Positions 12,642-25,139 of a stretch of DNA of 64,000 nt are shown in pieces. A program made the position numbers and the translations under genes. The notes below the pieces were generated by a model. That model ran no database searches. It saw only the letters and a program-made list of their open reading frames with translations, and was not told where the DNA came from. Location: positions 77,009,045-77,073,044 of the forward strand of contig CM066985.1 in the NCBI GenBank assembly GCA_033977485.1, given 5' to 3'. This stretch comes from Hydrangea macrophylla. Lineage: Eukaryota > Streptophyta > Magnoliopsida > Cornales > Hydrangeaceae. Position 1 is the stretch's first letter. Each line of letters starts with the position of its first letter.

Positions 12642-13048
12642 CCAAGGTTTCTAAAGATTGCATGGCAGAGGTTGGGAATCAATGTTTCATCACATATTCC
12701 CAACGTCTAAACTACGGAAACGTAAATAAACTAGTGCAGAAACAGTAAAACATAACAATCATAACTACTAGATTCATAAACAATCAAATAAGATAAAGGA
12801 AAGGAAAAACTTAGAATAAATCTGAAAATAACTTGTAAATAACTTGAATCTTCAATAATCTTTAGTATAATAATGAAAAAGATGAAGAAAAATAAGAATC
12901 TGACCTAATCTACTCCTAATCTAACCCTAAAACTACCCTAAAACTACTGTTTTCTGCGTCCTGGAGCGTCCTCCCTTCGTCTGGCGTCAAAACGACTTAT
13001 ATATAGGGTTCCCACAGAGTTTACGCAACTTTTGGGTGAATATAAAGT

Positions 13049-13116
13049 TCGATCGATCGTGCTTAGTTCGATCGATCGAAGGTTCGATCGATTGAACTCT
13101 CCTCAATCGATTGAAC
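13049..13116. repeat. Second paired-palindrome cluster (GATC type)
   Basis: Four palindromes at 13049, 13068, 13084 and 13103, spaced 19, 16 and 19 bp. The matching place in the other LTR (18605, 18624, 18643) has three copies, spaced 19 and 19, so one copy was lost or gained since insertion. Confidence 0.88.
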
Positions 13117-13515
13117 TCTCTGATTTTGACAACTCTGCGCACCGATGGGAGAATGGCCATAACTTTTCACTCAGACCTCGGATTGACCTCCCATTTGCGG
13201 CCACGCGACCGTAACTCAAAGATATACCTTTTATATCTCTGGGAAAATTTTCCAAATCTGAAGTCTTCATTGTCAAAATTAGTGTTTTCTCAGCTGTTTC
13301 CGTTGTTCTCTTCACCAGAATCACTTTCTTTACCTCCACTTCATCGAATTACATCCTAATACCTATAAAGCAATGCAAAAACATATGGTTTAGCATTAAC
13401 ACAATAAAAAGAACATTGTTATTAGAATGCACCTAAATGTAGGGACTTTGGGGATAAAAGTATGCATAAAAGATCATGTAATACGCTATGAACATGCACT
13501 TTTCACCTTGAATCA

Positions 13516-13525
13516 CACCCCCCAA
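13516..13525 (-). other. Polypurine tract of the Athila-like element
   Basis: On the minus strand, GTTGGGGGGTGTG lies directly before the 3' LTR, the expected place for plus-strand priming. Two further copies of the same word type, TTGGGGGGAG, lie inside the element near 15350-15362 and 15645-15655. Confidence 0.7.
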
Positions 13526-15567
13526 CTAGCTCGTTGCTAGTCCCTAGCAATGAAGCGAACTACAACAGTGTTTATTTAACTCTAAAAATTAAAAACAAAA
13601 GAAAGTAAAAATCCTAAATCACTTTCGCAGGAATCGCGATTGCATTTAGCGTATGCAACAAGCCTTTAAACCCCTAGGTTCACCCTAGTGGACGAGTGTT
13701 GTCTCGTGAGGGTTTGCAGTGAATCTACCCACAAAATTCATGTTTATGGTAATGGTTCTAGTTTAAATGTGTTCAAGAAATTTTTTCCTCTCATTTAGCA
13801 GTGTGGTTAAGCTCAACAATCTCATGAAACTCTCTAGTAAGCCATAGTCATGCAACACACACATTACAGTTAATCTACTATCAAAGTCATTAGAATGTTC
13901 CACACCTATTAATCTTCAAGTGTGTGTGTGAATGGACAATCAAAATATAAAACTTTAATTTCAAAGCTCGCATAACCTAAGATTCTATCAAGACGTTCAT
14001 TTTGACTCAACTCTCACCGGGATTACACTCTCAAGATGAAATCACTCCGAATTATGTGTAATAATTATCACTCATGATATGGAAGCTATAAAGAGTAACT
14101 GGAATGGAATCTAATGCTTCTCATATCTAAATAGAAAAACGGACATTTTAGTGCACAAAGTCTCATGAAAGGATACTTTTCACTAGAAGAGTGAGATACC
14201 GTGGAGAACTCTATCATTACCTTAACTTCAGATCCAACTTACCTAGAATCATTAGGACTTTGAAAAAGAGGTGTTAGGTGAAAGAAGAAAGAGGCTCGTG
14301 ATATTCAATTGGGACAAAGGATGTGATTGAAATGTCTACTACAACTTTTCAAACTTCTCTACATCTCCAATCTCTCTCTTCTTCTTCTCTTTTTTTTTTC
14401 TTTTCTTTTTTCCACACTCTTCTTTTTATTATTATTTTATTTCTTTTGAAACAACCATTGGCACTTTTTTTCTTCTTTTTTTTTTCTTTTCATGCTTTTT
14501 TTTCTTCTTTTTTTCCATTTTTTTTCTCTGCCAACTTTTCCTTATTCACACAACCAAACTTCTTGTCAATGTAACACATCCCAATCACACCTAAATAAAG
14601 AACTGAGGCTTGAACTCCTAATTTGGAGTTAAGTATAGACTTTAGAATTGTGAAGACAAGGCGATTATGATAAGCTCAAGAGGTGAAGTAAAGAAATAGC
14701 ATAATAGTAAGTCAAGGCTGCATTATACGTGTATTGTCAAAAGATGGCCTAAATCATCTTCTAAGTTCATAGGATTATTCATTTTAGTAAATTCAAGAGA
14801 TCTAAAGTTGGTAAATCCTGAACGTTCTCTTCTAGTAATCAGTCAAAATGAAGAAGAAAAATGAGACTTACAACGAATGAATACGCTTTTCAAAAAGTAA
14901 GAGTAATTTTATAAAAATCCTCAAAAACAAAAGAATGGCACAAAAGCTCACTTGGGTTATTAGTCTCCACTACAGTCTCTCAAGACACCTAAGCTATGCT
15001 TACTAATCCATTTTAGCTAAGTACAAGGTTGTCACAACGTGCTCAAAGTTGTTTGAAGATTAAAAGGCATAAAATATACCATTACTAAGATAGTAAACAA
15101 ACTACCATTGTGTATCACATACTAATAACATACAGAAAATAGCACTAATGCATCATAACTAACTACATTAACTAAGAGAGAAATACAAGAACCATCTTAT
15201 TATCTTTAAACATAAAATTAAAAATTTTAAAATTTTTGACAATTTTAAAATTTTTGACAATTTTAATTTACTGAGTTTGAGTTGCATGTTGCTAAGCAGG
15301 TGTATTGACATGAAAGCATAAAAAGAAATAAATGAGGCATGCAATGACTCACTCCCCCCCAACTAAAACTAAACATTGTCCTCAATGTTCTAAACTAAGC
15401 ACGTGGACATGTAAAGTAAAGTGAGAGACGGATGGATGTTACCTCAAGGCGTTAATATCCAATTTTTTTTTTAAGTTACCTGCAAAATCATTAGTAGCAA
15501 CAATGAAAAATAGAATATAATAGAACTACTCAGTAAATAAATTCGATTAATCAAGATATTTATTACT

Positions 15568-17253
15568 TTACCGAAATTTTTGAGGATCTTCCCAATAAAA
15601 TAATTTAACAGTGAGAAGAACGTTGGGATCCTCATAAAAATGCAACTCCCCCCAACTAATGTCAGGCTCAAGGTCAGAGGAGATGATGCAAAACCTATGG
15701 CTTCCAAATTTGTTGGGCATAGTTATAAGAGGAATACCACACTTTTTAGGAATTATACTCAAGGAAAGATCTTTGGTGCTGGTATTTTCTATAACAGCCT
15801 CTATCTTTTTATTATCAAAAACAGGCGGAGGCCATGGTTCAATAGAAGGGGCAGGGTCTAAGTGATGTTCTAATGAAGCTTTACTACCCTCCTCTTGTTC
15901 TAGAACAGAATCTATGGAGATGTGATCATATGAATTGGATTTCTGTTCTATGTAAATAGTTTTGGACTGGACTTGGATGAAGCTATCTATTTGGGCCTCA
16001 ATATCATTATTACTCAAGAAGGTCAAGCAGTCTAGCAGATTACTAGCTTCTTGTTGAAGTTTAAGATCATCTAACGTGGGCCAAATACTTTCTAAGTCCT
16101 CTCTCAAAGAATTTTGAAAGTTAAAATTTTGTAAAAAACATGTGCTAGAATCCTTATCATCCTCTTCCACAACACATTCTATTTGTTCAATATTAGGGTA
16201 CACATGATATTCAAACTTGGGATGAGAGCATTGATTGATAGAGAGGATAGGTGATGGGCAACTTGGTGACACCACCTCTTCGGCCGAAAGAGGTGAGGGT
16301 TCATGAATATCAGATGAATCTAAAACGAATTTAGAATTTCCAATAACATCCTCCCTAGGGTCACTATCAAAGGTAGGGATAGAGTCAACAGGGGACTCAT
16401 CCTTTCCTAATTGCGTGCAATCACCTAAACTCTCATCATCTTTTAAAACCTCATTCTCATCCTCGTAACTCTCCTCACTATATGTGTCATCTATTGAAGT
16501 ACTCTGGACCAAGAGATTGTGCAAATTTATCCAGGCAGTGAAGGAGTTGATATTTATGGTTGTGTATTGAGGAGAAGATGATTCTACAACTTCATGCTCA
16601 ATGGTTTGGTTTTCAAGTTCTTATTGGGTTATCACTTTCTCGAGTGAGTTGTTAACCTCATTCGGTATCAACCCGTCATTGTCCTCTAATTCCATTCCAT
16701 TATTAGTGTCTTGAAATTTAGGTTGTAGTGTTGAAGGACTGGTATAGTCTTCTAAAGGTTAGCTATCATATGCTTGTTGATATCTAGTTTCTAATTTATC
16801 AAGTGCACTATCTAGGCTTTTCATTTCACTAAGCAGCAATTTTAACATACCATTATCCTCATCTTGGTTATTCTCCTCATTATTACTATATGAAGTTTCG
16901 CCCCATTGTTGTTGGTAGTAATTCCCATCCCAATGTGTTTGTGGACAAGACTCGCCAAAGGGAAAGTCTTGGTGCGTTTGGTAATCGTGGGAACTACTAT
17001 TATATCCTACATTATCATTTTGGTTATCGCTCCATTGCAGTTGATAGAACTCTTCATGTGGAGGTTCTTGATACGTTTGATAATATGAGGGATTACAACT
17101 ATCATTTTCCCATTTTGGTGGTTGGTAGCACTCAGGTTGATAATCTACGTCATATGTGGGTGCTTGCCAACTTGGGGGATAACTATTTTGATTTTCAAGT
17201 GTGTACCTCTTATTGGTGCTTGTGTTGTATGGAGGGTAATATGGATAAGACAT
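15568..17253 (-). pseudogene. Single ORF of the Athila-like element, two nonsense codons
   Basis: One frame stays open from ATG at 17253 to 15568 (561 codons) except for two TAA codons, near 16759 and about 16622, which split it into pieces of 164 and 318 aa. The first part is rich in Tyr, Pro, Gln and Asn (start MSYPYYPPYN) and ends in a short charged helix with LLLSEMKSLDSALDKLE. The second part is strongly acidic and Ser-rich and ends GELHFYEDPNVLL. There is no zinc knuckle, protease, reverse transcriptase or integrase motif. It could be a gag-like or accessory protein of a non-autonomous family; I do not recognise a named domain. Confidence 0.65.
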
Positions 17254-17421
17254 GTTTATCCAAAATTTTTAAGCAATAAAATTTTTAATTATTTACTTGT
17301 GAGAGAAAAAAAGTCCAAGGGTTTTTTTTTTTTATTTTTTATTTTTTATTTTTAAAAAAAAATTTGCAAAGTAAAAAAAATAACTTGGAAATAACTTAGT
17401 AAAATCCTAACCTAGTTGCCT

Positions 17422-17439
17422 TCCCCGGCAACGGCGCCA
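17422..17439 (-). other. Primer-binding site, tRNA-Asp
   Basis: The plus strand reads TCCCCGGCAACGGCGCCA, the 3'-terminal 18 nt of plant tRNA-Asp including CCA. The minus strand is therefore the primer-binding site, six bases from the LTR at 17446. It fixes the orientation and supports an Athila/OTA affiliation. Confidence 0.9.
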
Positions 17440-17445
17440 AAAACT

Positions 17446-19057
17446 TGACACGACTAAATAGTTGTGCGCTCTTGTGCAACACCCAAGTGTAGGTGATCGT
17501 GCAAGTAATACTGGATAAGTCCAGATCGATCCCACAGGAAAAAAATAGGAAGAATATCTACTAAGTTACAACCTAAAGCAAAAGAAAAGAAAATAAGAAT
17601 ATAGAAGTGGAGGTGTACTAACAAATCCTAATTAATTAAATTAAACTAAATAATAAACTAAAGCTTATAGAAACATAACTAATGAAACAAATATTAAAGG
17701 TGTTAGAAATACGTGAATCCACATTGATCCTAACCATCTACCATGCATATTCATTAACGCTCTATGGAGTTTATTCCTCTTCAGTATTTCGTATTTTTCT
17801 AAAGATAAAGAATCAATAGCCCTTTCATGACCGGGACTACATCATCACAGTTGATTTAAAATACTTGGAAGACGGTTTAAAAAAATGGTTATTACTTGCA
17901 CTCTAAATGGTGTTAGCATTCAAAGTGGTTTTCAAAAGTCATTGAAGAAAATGCCTTAAGGCTTGAAGTTCTAAAAACTGTTGTGACAAACTGAGCTTAT
18001 TTGGACAATTTGATGACATATTTCTAAAACAGAAAGTCATGGAATACGTAAAAGAATCATCTTAGGAATTAGCAAGTTCGATCGATCGAAGCGCTCTCGA
18101 TCGATCGGACAGCATCATCCTTCAATCGATCGAAATGTCTTCGATCGCTTGACTATGGCTCGGGTTCGATCGATCGAAATATCTTCGATCGATCGAGCCC
18201 AAGGTTTCTAAAGATTGCATGGAAGAGGTTGGGAATCAATGTTTCATCACATATTCCCAACGTCTAAACTACGGAAACGTAAATAAATTAGTGCAGAAAC
18301 AGTAAAACATAACAATCATAACTACTAGATTCATAAACAATCAAATAAGATAAAGGAAAGGAAAAACCTGGAATAAATCTGAAAATAACTTGTAAATAAC
18401 TTGAATCTTCAATAATCTTTACTATAATAATGAAAAAGAGGAAGAAAAATAAGAATCTAACCTAATTTACTCCTAATCTAACCCTAAAACTACCCTAAAA
18501 TTGCTGTTTTCTGCGTTCTGGAGCGTCCTCTCTTCGTCTGGTGTCAAAACGACTTATATATAGGGTTCCCACAGAGTTTACGCAACTTTTGGGTGAATAT
18601 AAAGTTCGATCGATCGAGCTTAGTTCGATCGATTGAACTCTCCTCAATCGATTGAACTCTCTAATTTTGACAACTCTGCGCACCGATGGGAGAATGGCCA
18701 TAACTTTTCACTCAGACCTCGGATTGACCTCTCATTTACGACCACGCGACCATAACTCAAAGATCTACATTTTATATCTCTGGGAAAATCTTCCAAATCT
18801 GAAGTCTTCATTATCAAAATTGGCATTTTCTCAGCTGCTTCCGTTGTTCTCTTCACCAGAATCACTTTCTTTAGCTCCACTTCATCGAATTACATCCTAA
18901 TACCTATAAAAATAATGCAAAAACATATGGTTTAGCATTAACACAATAAAAAGAACATTGTTATTAGAATGCACCTAAATGTAGGGACTTTGGGGATAAA
19001 AGTATGCATAAAAGATCATGTAATACGCTATGAACATGCACTTTTCACCTTGAATCA
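17446..19057 (-). repeat. 5' LTR of the Athila-like element
   Basis: Direct repeat of 11890-13515, 1,612 bp, followed by the target duplication ATGTG. Its palindrome clusters are at 18077-18198 and 18605-18656. Confidence 0.93.
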
Positions 19058-19589
19058 ATGTGTCAGCCCTAGGCCTTGGTTCTGTACTCTTTTAAACTTT
19101 TATCTATTTCAGTCCAATTTTTTCTCTGTTCTTCGCATGTCAACTTGATTCCTAGCTCATTTGGACCTTCTAAATCTATTTTTAGCCTCTGTTTGACCAA
19201 ATTCTGATTGCATAGCCCTGGTTTGCTCTATTCAAGCCGTTTTCTATATATTATGGATCGTCTTGACGCATCTCATCCTATTACCATCACCATGGATGGA
19301 CCCAATTACATTGTCTGGGCTCAATCCATGCCCAGTTTCCTCAAAGGCTGTAAACTTTGGAGATATGTCACTAGTAACATCGCAGAACCAATTCAAGCCA
19401 CCAGAGAAGATGCAACCAAATTCGCTGAACGACTTGAAGATTGGGATAGCAAGAATCATCAAATTATCACATGGATTCGTAACACATGTGTTAGCTCTGT
19501 TAGTCTCCAATTTGGTAGGTTTTCCACTACCAAATCACTTTGGGATTTCTTGCAACACCGTTACACCACCATCGATTTGGCTCATCAGT

Positions 19590-21765
19590 TGTCACGACCC
19601 ATCCCGCTAATGTGCGGAGACAGGACACGTGGCACGCCACTAAGGCTCAACCATTAACTATACACAGTGGGAAAGAACTTTAAACAACCTTGAGTATATA
19701 AAACTTTTGGAAACATTACCCTTTGAGTTATAAAATCTGTATAAAATTGAAAATGTAATTATATTTCAAAACAAATGATTTTATGTTGAAAGGGATCCCA
19801 AGGTACCCTAAGAACCAATCAAAACCTTTTAATAATTTTCGGAAGAGGTAGAAAAAGAATTCTAGCAGGGGGTATTTCGACCGGTCGAACGACCCACTTC
19901 GACCGGTCGAATGACCCTTTAGCAGAATTCCCTCAATCCTGCAGAATTTTGCTTAAGGCATCCAACCTCCACCAATTCTACTACTCCAATCACTCTTACA
20001 TTAATCCAAACGTCTCAAGCTATAACAAGCTATCAAAAACCAAGTTTAATCTTACTAATCCATGAAAAGAAACAATAGCGGAACAAGCTAAGGCTTGTTT
20101 GGTGCCATTCACAAAACTCTAACCATATTCCTTTAAAATCTGAATTTGACAAGTTAAGTATTCAAAACACGAATTCATGAGTTTGGATTCATTACCACAT
20201 AACCCAAAAGAGTTTTAATACCTATTACAACATCATGAAATCCACACTAAAACCTCCAAGTTAAATCCAGGGTTCTACCTATTCAAAAGCTCATTATTAC
20301 AATGATCGGCAAAGAAGATAAAACGTATACAAGAGGATCCCCGGCATTCCCATCAGCCTCACTCTTCTCGCTTCCTCTTGCCTTTCTGCATACCTGCAAT
20401 GGAGTAAATCTCCATTGCTCAGCTATATGCTGAGTGCACAATTTCTAACATATGCATATATGAAAAATCATGGTTTAATCTCATCATAACACATAACTAT
20501 TGGTCTCTAGGGAATAAGTGCACATTCACCGATCCAAAGTCTTAAGACTCAACCATGACCCATGCCCCTTCAACATGTCACGTTAATGCCTTTCTCGGCA
20601 AGTGATCATCATCACTACTAATCCTCCCCATTCTCGAGAGGACGTCTCACGGTGAATTAGCACAAATCCCCCTTTAACCCACATAGGCACATAAACATAC
20701 TCATTTAACATATATACGTGCTCGCGTAAAATTAGACATGTTTTCACATTTAAGCGCGTGCATAATTAACGGGCCTAAGATTGACACATGGATTTTGCCC
20801 GAATCACAATTTCGTCATCGAAATATAAAACATGCATTTCACCTATATAACATAGGCTAGAAATTCATACCTCGAGCTATCGTCGTATAACTTTAAGGGA
20901 ACGACTAGAAGCCCGATTAAACGCCAAATTTCTGATCCTACGCGAAACCTACAAGTTTACACGTGTTTTTCCCAAATTCCTAGATTTAGAAATTTATAAA
21001 AACTTAGCCAAACATGGCCTAAAGACTATCAAAACGTAGCCCTTACCTTGGGGAGTTCAAATATGAATTTTGGTTGAAAATAGATGGACGAAAGGTCGCC
21101 GATCGTTGTCGCAAAGCCCATGACAATAATCTCCCTTTTCTTTCTCCTCTCTCAAGATATTATATGAGTTTTACAAACAATGCAACTCACCCTCATCTAT
21201 TTATAGGCAAACTTTCCAGAAATCGCGTTTACCACCCCGCAAATTCTCAAAACTCCTCATTAAGTCTTGAAACGTCGCGCACGCTCATTTTATAACTTTA
21301 CGGGTGAAAACTATAAATTACAAAAGTTTTCGACTAAGTCTCGTTTAGGTCCAAAATTATGTCCAAAAACTAAATTCTGTGGAATCTCTACACAACCTAC
21401 CTTTTAAGCAACGTATCACTCACGTTCTCACCACAGTGTTCAAACGATCTAAAACTAGATCAAAATTATCAGAAATTATACTACACAGGTATAATTATTA
21501 TTTATGAAAATACCAAATAAGTCAAATAACATTTAAATCACATAAATGTCAGTTAGCTATGCCAATGCAACATGATTTTCCATGTTCTCGTGTCCTTTCT
21601 TGACACCTTCTAGACTTCCTTTAAGGCCAAATACTGGGTTCTTAAAAGACACCCTCCAACAACTAGTGAGTCATCACTCACTTCACATACGTTAATTAAC
21701 ACAACCGTAAACATGCTATGCATGCTAAAGTGATATAAATAAATACCGCAGGAGCGGGTATGACA
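19590..21765 (-). mobile_element. Solo LTR, Tekay-like ends, TSD TCAGT
   Basis: 2,176 bp starting TGTCACGACCC and ending GGGTATGACA, with TCAGT on both sides (19585-19589 and 21766-21770). Read on the minus strand it starts TGTCATACCCGC and ends GGGTCGTGACA, like the other chromovirus LTRs in the window. It contains one pair of TTCGACCGGTCGAA palindromes at 19876 and 19898. No internal region, primer site or ORF of note is present. Confidence 0.88.
19876..19911. repeat. Paired palindromes (CCGG type)
   Basis: Two perfect copies of TTCGACCGGTCGAA starting 22 bp apart (14 bp plus an 8-bp spacer), about 290 bp from the LTR end. The same spacing recurs at 27430/27452 and 27913/27935. Confidence 0.9.
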
Positions 21766-22838
21766 TCAGTACCAACTTCTGAGTACCCTACACCACATGA
21801 AACAGCAATCTAGCCAAACTATCAACCAATTTTCTCTGAGATGCATTATGTCTGGGACCAGATAACTCCTTCTGAACCGACCTTCACCACTACGACGGAT
21901 GTAGAAAAGTTTTGTAATTATCGTGATCATCAAAGGTTGGTTATTTTGTTAATGGCTCTTACCAATGACTTTGACATGTTCGAGCATCACTTCTTCATCG
22001 CAGTCCTCTACCCACTTTGGAACAAAGCCATTTCTGAACTCCTCTATCAGGAAACTCATGTAGGTCGTTCCAAGAATTCCTCGACTCTATCTACAGATGT
22101 CGTTCTGGCTACACCAACAGTCCTACATTCAAACCCAAGGGTAATCAGTCTGGAGTTTCCAAAAAGTGGTGCAATTACTGTAAGACATATGGCCATACTA
22201 TTTTGGACTGCTTTGTTCGCACCTGTCAGCATTGTCATATAAAGGCACCCTTCAGCACGTGTGTCAAGAATCCCTCCAGACATTCTCAGAGCAACATACG
22301 TCGAGGGGGCACTTCCAAGATTGCTGCTAGCACTGCTGTTAACTCATCATCCATTGCTTCTGCCGAAGGCTTTTCCACTACTCATCTTGAGGATCTTCTC
22401 AAACAACTTCTTACCCAAACCGGTAATACACCCTCTACAACTATGTCAGTCATGATAGATTTAGGTTTTGAAAAACTTTAAATCTTATGCACAACGAAAA
22501 AAAAAAGTTTATAAAACTTTATCGGTAGCCCAGTTCTATAACCTATCAACTCTATAGATGCGTAGAGAGAAGGTTAGTATGCAATACCTTAGTGTCTTAA
22601 ATCCAATTCTGACTATGTCTTTTTGTTTCATGTCCAGCAGTTTGCTCTAATCGATCTTTCCCCTTATTTCTCCTTGAACACTTCCCAGAGAGGCTAGGAT
22701 TGGTAGGAACCCTAATAGAGGGGAAAAGAAGGCTTGAGAGCCCTAAATAGGTTTCTACAGCTTTGTGGAATTAAAACGACGTTCAAACTTTTCTGTACGC
22801 AGCTGCCCTATTTATAAATTTCCAAACCGACTTTAGAG

Positions 22839-22984
22839 TTCAATCGATCGAAACACTTTCGATCAATCGAACCTTCGATCGATCAAACAAAGTTCAATTG
22901 ATCGAATTGAACCTCCTTCAATCGATCGAACTAAGTTCGATCGATCGAAACATCAATTTATTGAAACTTTTCCAATCAATTGGT
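22839..22984. repeat. Paired-palindrome cluster (GATC type) in an unrelated LTR
   Basis: Eight copies or degenerate copies of TTCGATCGATCGAA start at 22839, 22858, 22874, 22893, 22917, 22936, 22952 and 22971, spaced 19, 16, 19, 24, 19, 16 and 19 bp. The 19-16-19 order is the same as at 13049-13116 in the Athila-like LTR. Confidence 0.88.
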
Positions 22985-23042
22985 TCAATCCCCTTCGCCT
23001 CTCCCAGCATTCTGGCGGAGCTAAGAGTGGGACCTCCTAAGT

Positions 23043-23747
23043 TGTAATACACGTGCCTGGAAAATAGAAGTAATATTTAATTTACATGCATTAATTAATT
23101 GCATGTGATGATTTGGGTAAGTTCTAGTTACCCCATGTGATAAGTGCTTGATAAAAGGCACAGTTGAAAGTTCCACTAGAGGTGGGGCAGATATGAAAGT
23201 GTGACCCAAGAGAGGTTTGGATAATATAAATTGCATAAATATGCATTTATGTGGTTAAATGGTAGACATGTAAATGTAAATGCGTACATTATGATACATG
23301 CTGATGCCATATAATTATTTAATTGATAAAATATTCAGTGTTTTAATATTCTATTATAGTTCATGATTATTTATGAGATGAGTTGAGTACCCTTATGAGG
23401 GCGTAATTGGACACATGGTATAATTAGTAGGCTAATTAATGACTTCATATGATATTTAGAACCCCGTTTGAGACTCATACATGACATAGATACATATCTA
23501 TTTAGATATTGAGCTAGTTAATATAATATTCAGGGGGATTTTATAATATGAATTTAAAAGTTGTGGGGGTGTAAGTGCAATTAGTATAGAGATTAGTTAG
23601 ATGACACCAAGGTGGTGACTCATCTCAATGTTTAAAAAAAAAAAAAGAGAAAAAGTGAAAACCAAACGTGCAGTGTGTGTTGGTGTATTAGGCGGCGGCA
23701 GTGGTGCCTCTTAGGAGTAATATATATGTATTATATTAGTTAAATAA

Positions 23748-23780
<33 letters not shown>

Positions 23781-25139
23781 GGATAGGAAATTGAAAAAAA
23801 AAAAACAGAGAGTCATGGGGAGTGAGAGAGCTGCGAGAGAAGATAAAGAGAAAGGTTGGGTCTCACCTTCTCAATGCCATAACTTCGTTGTTTGTTGTCC
23901 AAATCACGATGCGAAGCCATATTTAAACTCGTGGGGGGTAAGTCTAACCTTTTGGTATAATTTATTTTCAATTTAATCGATAGATTTTTCGTTACCCAAA
24001 TGAGTTGGTAACATATAGTTTACCAAAATTGTATAGGATTATCATTGGAATCATTAGGAGCTAGTTTTGCGAAGCGATTTGGGAATTCTAAGTTTAATTG
24101 GGACCTATTTGTGAGGTGAGTGTCCTAATCCCAAAATTGGATGTTTAATGTTATTTATTTGTTATTAAATGTTTTTAAATGCTTAATTATTGATTAAGTA
24201 GAAAAGCATGTGATTAGTTTGTATTTAACATGTCTAAAATGTTGAAATTGCCATGTTGACATGTTGAGCTGCTTATGTGCTTATTTGGGTCAAAGGGTCT
24301 CAAGTGATAATCACCATTGTTTAGCCCGTATATAAGGGACGCCCATTCCTCAGAGAAAAGGGGGATGATGATGATGAAATCCTCAGAGAAAAGGGGATAG
24401 TGGTGACGACCACAGCGAATTGACTACGGTCAGGAATGAATGAGAGTGATTTCGCTATATGCGACGGAAAAAGTGAGATTGGCCCGGAATCAGGGGTCCA
24501 GAACGATGGTGATTGATTGCTTGACACGCCGGCGACCATTTATTGTTGTGAATGTTTAATTGGTGTTATGAATCATTGAATACTCCAATTGCATGATTAG
24601 TACCACGTACTCACTAGGCGAAAGCTTATTCGATTTTTTGTGGCTAATGACCACGCAGGTTCAGATGAATACCACAGTGAGAAATGATCGAAACTACGGG
24701 GTTGGGTCTAGCTTGCTTATATGTTTATATATGAGGAGTTGAATAAGATTGTAATAAATTTAAAGTTTATACTTTTAAACATGTTTAGAAATAAATGTTA
24801 GAATGAGTTTGTAATATTTATATATTTAGTTGGATTTTGATGTGTTTTGGAATATTTAAATAAATGAGTACAACAGGGGTTAAAAATGTTTTAGTTATGG
24901 AACCAGGGTGAAGGGTACTATAATGGGGGAAACTTTGCCCAAGAACCATTTGACGGTTTTAAAACTTTATTTTATTCCTCTTTATTAATTTATTTGATAA
25001 AATGATATTTTACCCCTGATATTTCAATCAAAATATTGATTTTTGGAACGTGAAAAAAAAAAAAAAAAAAACAAATGATTGTTTGGTCCTTGGCTTTGTT
25101 ACACGTGTCCTAGGCCACAGGGGCGGGTTGAGTGTGACA
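23043..25139 (+). repeat. 5' LTR of the LARD-like element
   Basis: 2,097 bp. By eye it differs from 41893-43993 at about 20 sites plus homopolymer and AAT-repeat length changes, roughly 1 per cent, so it is fairly young. It includes an (AAT)n run near 23748-23777. Confidence 0.93.

Larger units (their letters stand above)
11890..13515 (-). repeat. 3' LTR of the Athila-like element
   Basis: It starts TGACACGAC and ends TTGAATCA (plus-strand view). It carries two clusters of TTCGATCGATCGAA-type palindromes (12520-12641 and 13049-13116). By eye it differs from its partner LTR at a few per cent of sites, and has one more palindrome copy in the second cluster. Confidence 0.93.
11890..19057 (-). 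mobile_element. Athila/OTA-like non-autonomous LTR retrotransposon
   Basis: Two direct LTRs (11890-13515 and 17446-19057) start TG and end CA, and the whole is flanked by ATGTG (11885-11889 and 19058-19062). The primer site next to the right LTR matches the 3' end of plant tRNA-Asp, which puts transcription on the minus strand with the right LTR as 5' LTR. A polypurine tract abuts the left LTR. Use of tRNA-Asp is typical of Athila-type (OTA) Ty3 elements. Only one broken frame is present and there is no pol, so it depended on a partner. The internal part 13516-15567 is non-coding, with T-rich blocks near 14390-14540. Confidence 0.9.
19063..22452 (+). pseudogene. Ty1/copia relic, leader and gag, interrupted by a solo LTR
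   Basis: Gag begins at ATG 19253 (MDRLDASHPITITMDGPNYI; the LDGPNY-W-type opening of copia gag). It is cut at 19589 by a solo LTR and resumes at 21771. Similarity continues through MHYVWDQ (21841) to a zinc-knuckle-like segment (about 22170-22270: CNYCKTYGHTILDC), then breaks at 22452 in the words TTMSV. The next residues of the same protein, TPGISSWFFDSACCNH, appear at 57041, after a 34.6-kb insertion. The gag is frameshifted just before 21841 and elsewhere. This is the base layer of the nest, and no LTR of it was identified. Confidence 0.85.

Noticed and set aside
22453..22490. Continuation of copia gag into IDLGFEKL
   Set aside because: These codons belong to the end of the inserted LTR. 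The AGTCA duplication and the resumption at 57041 show gag ends at 22452.
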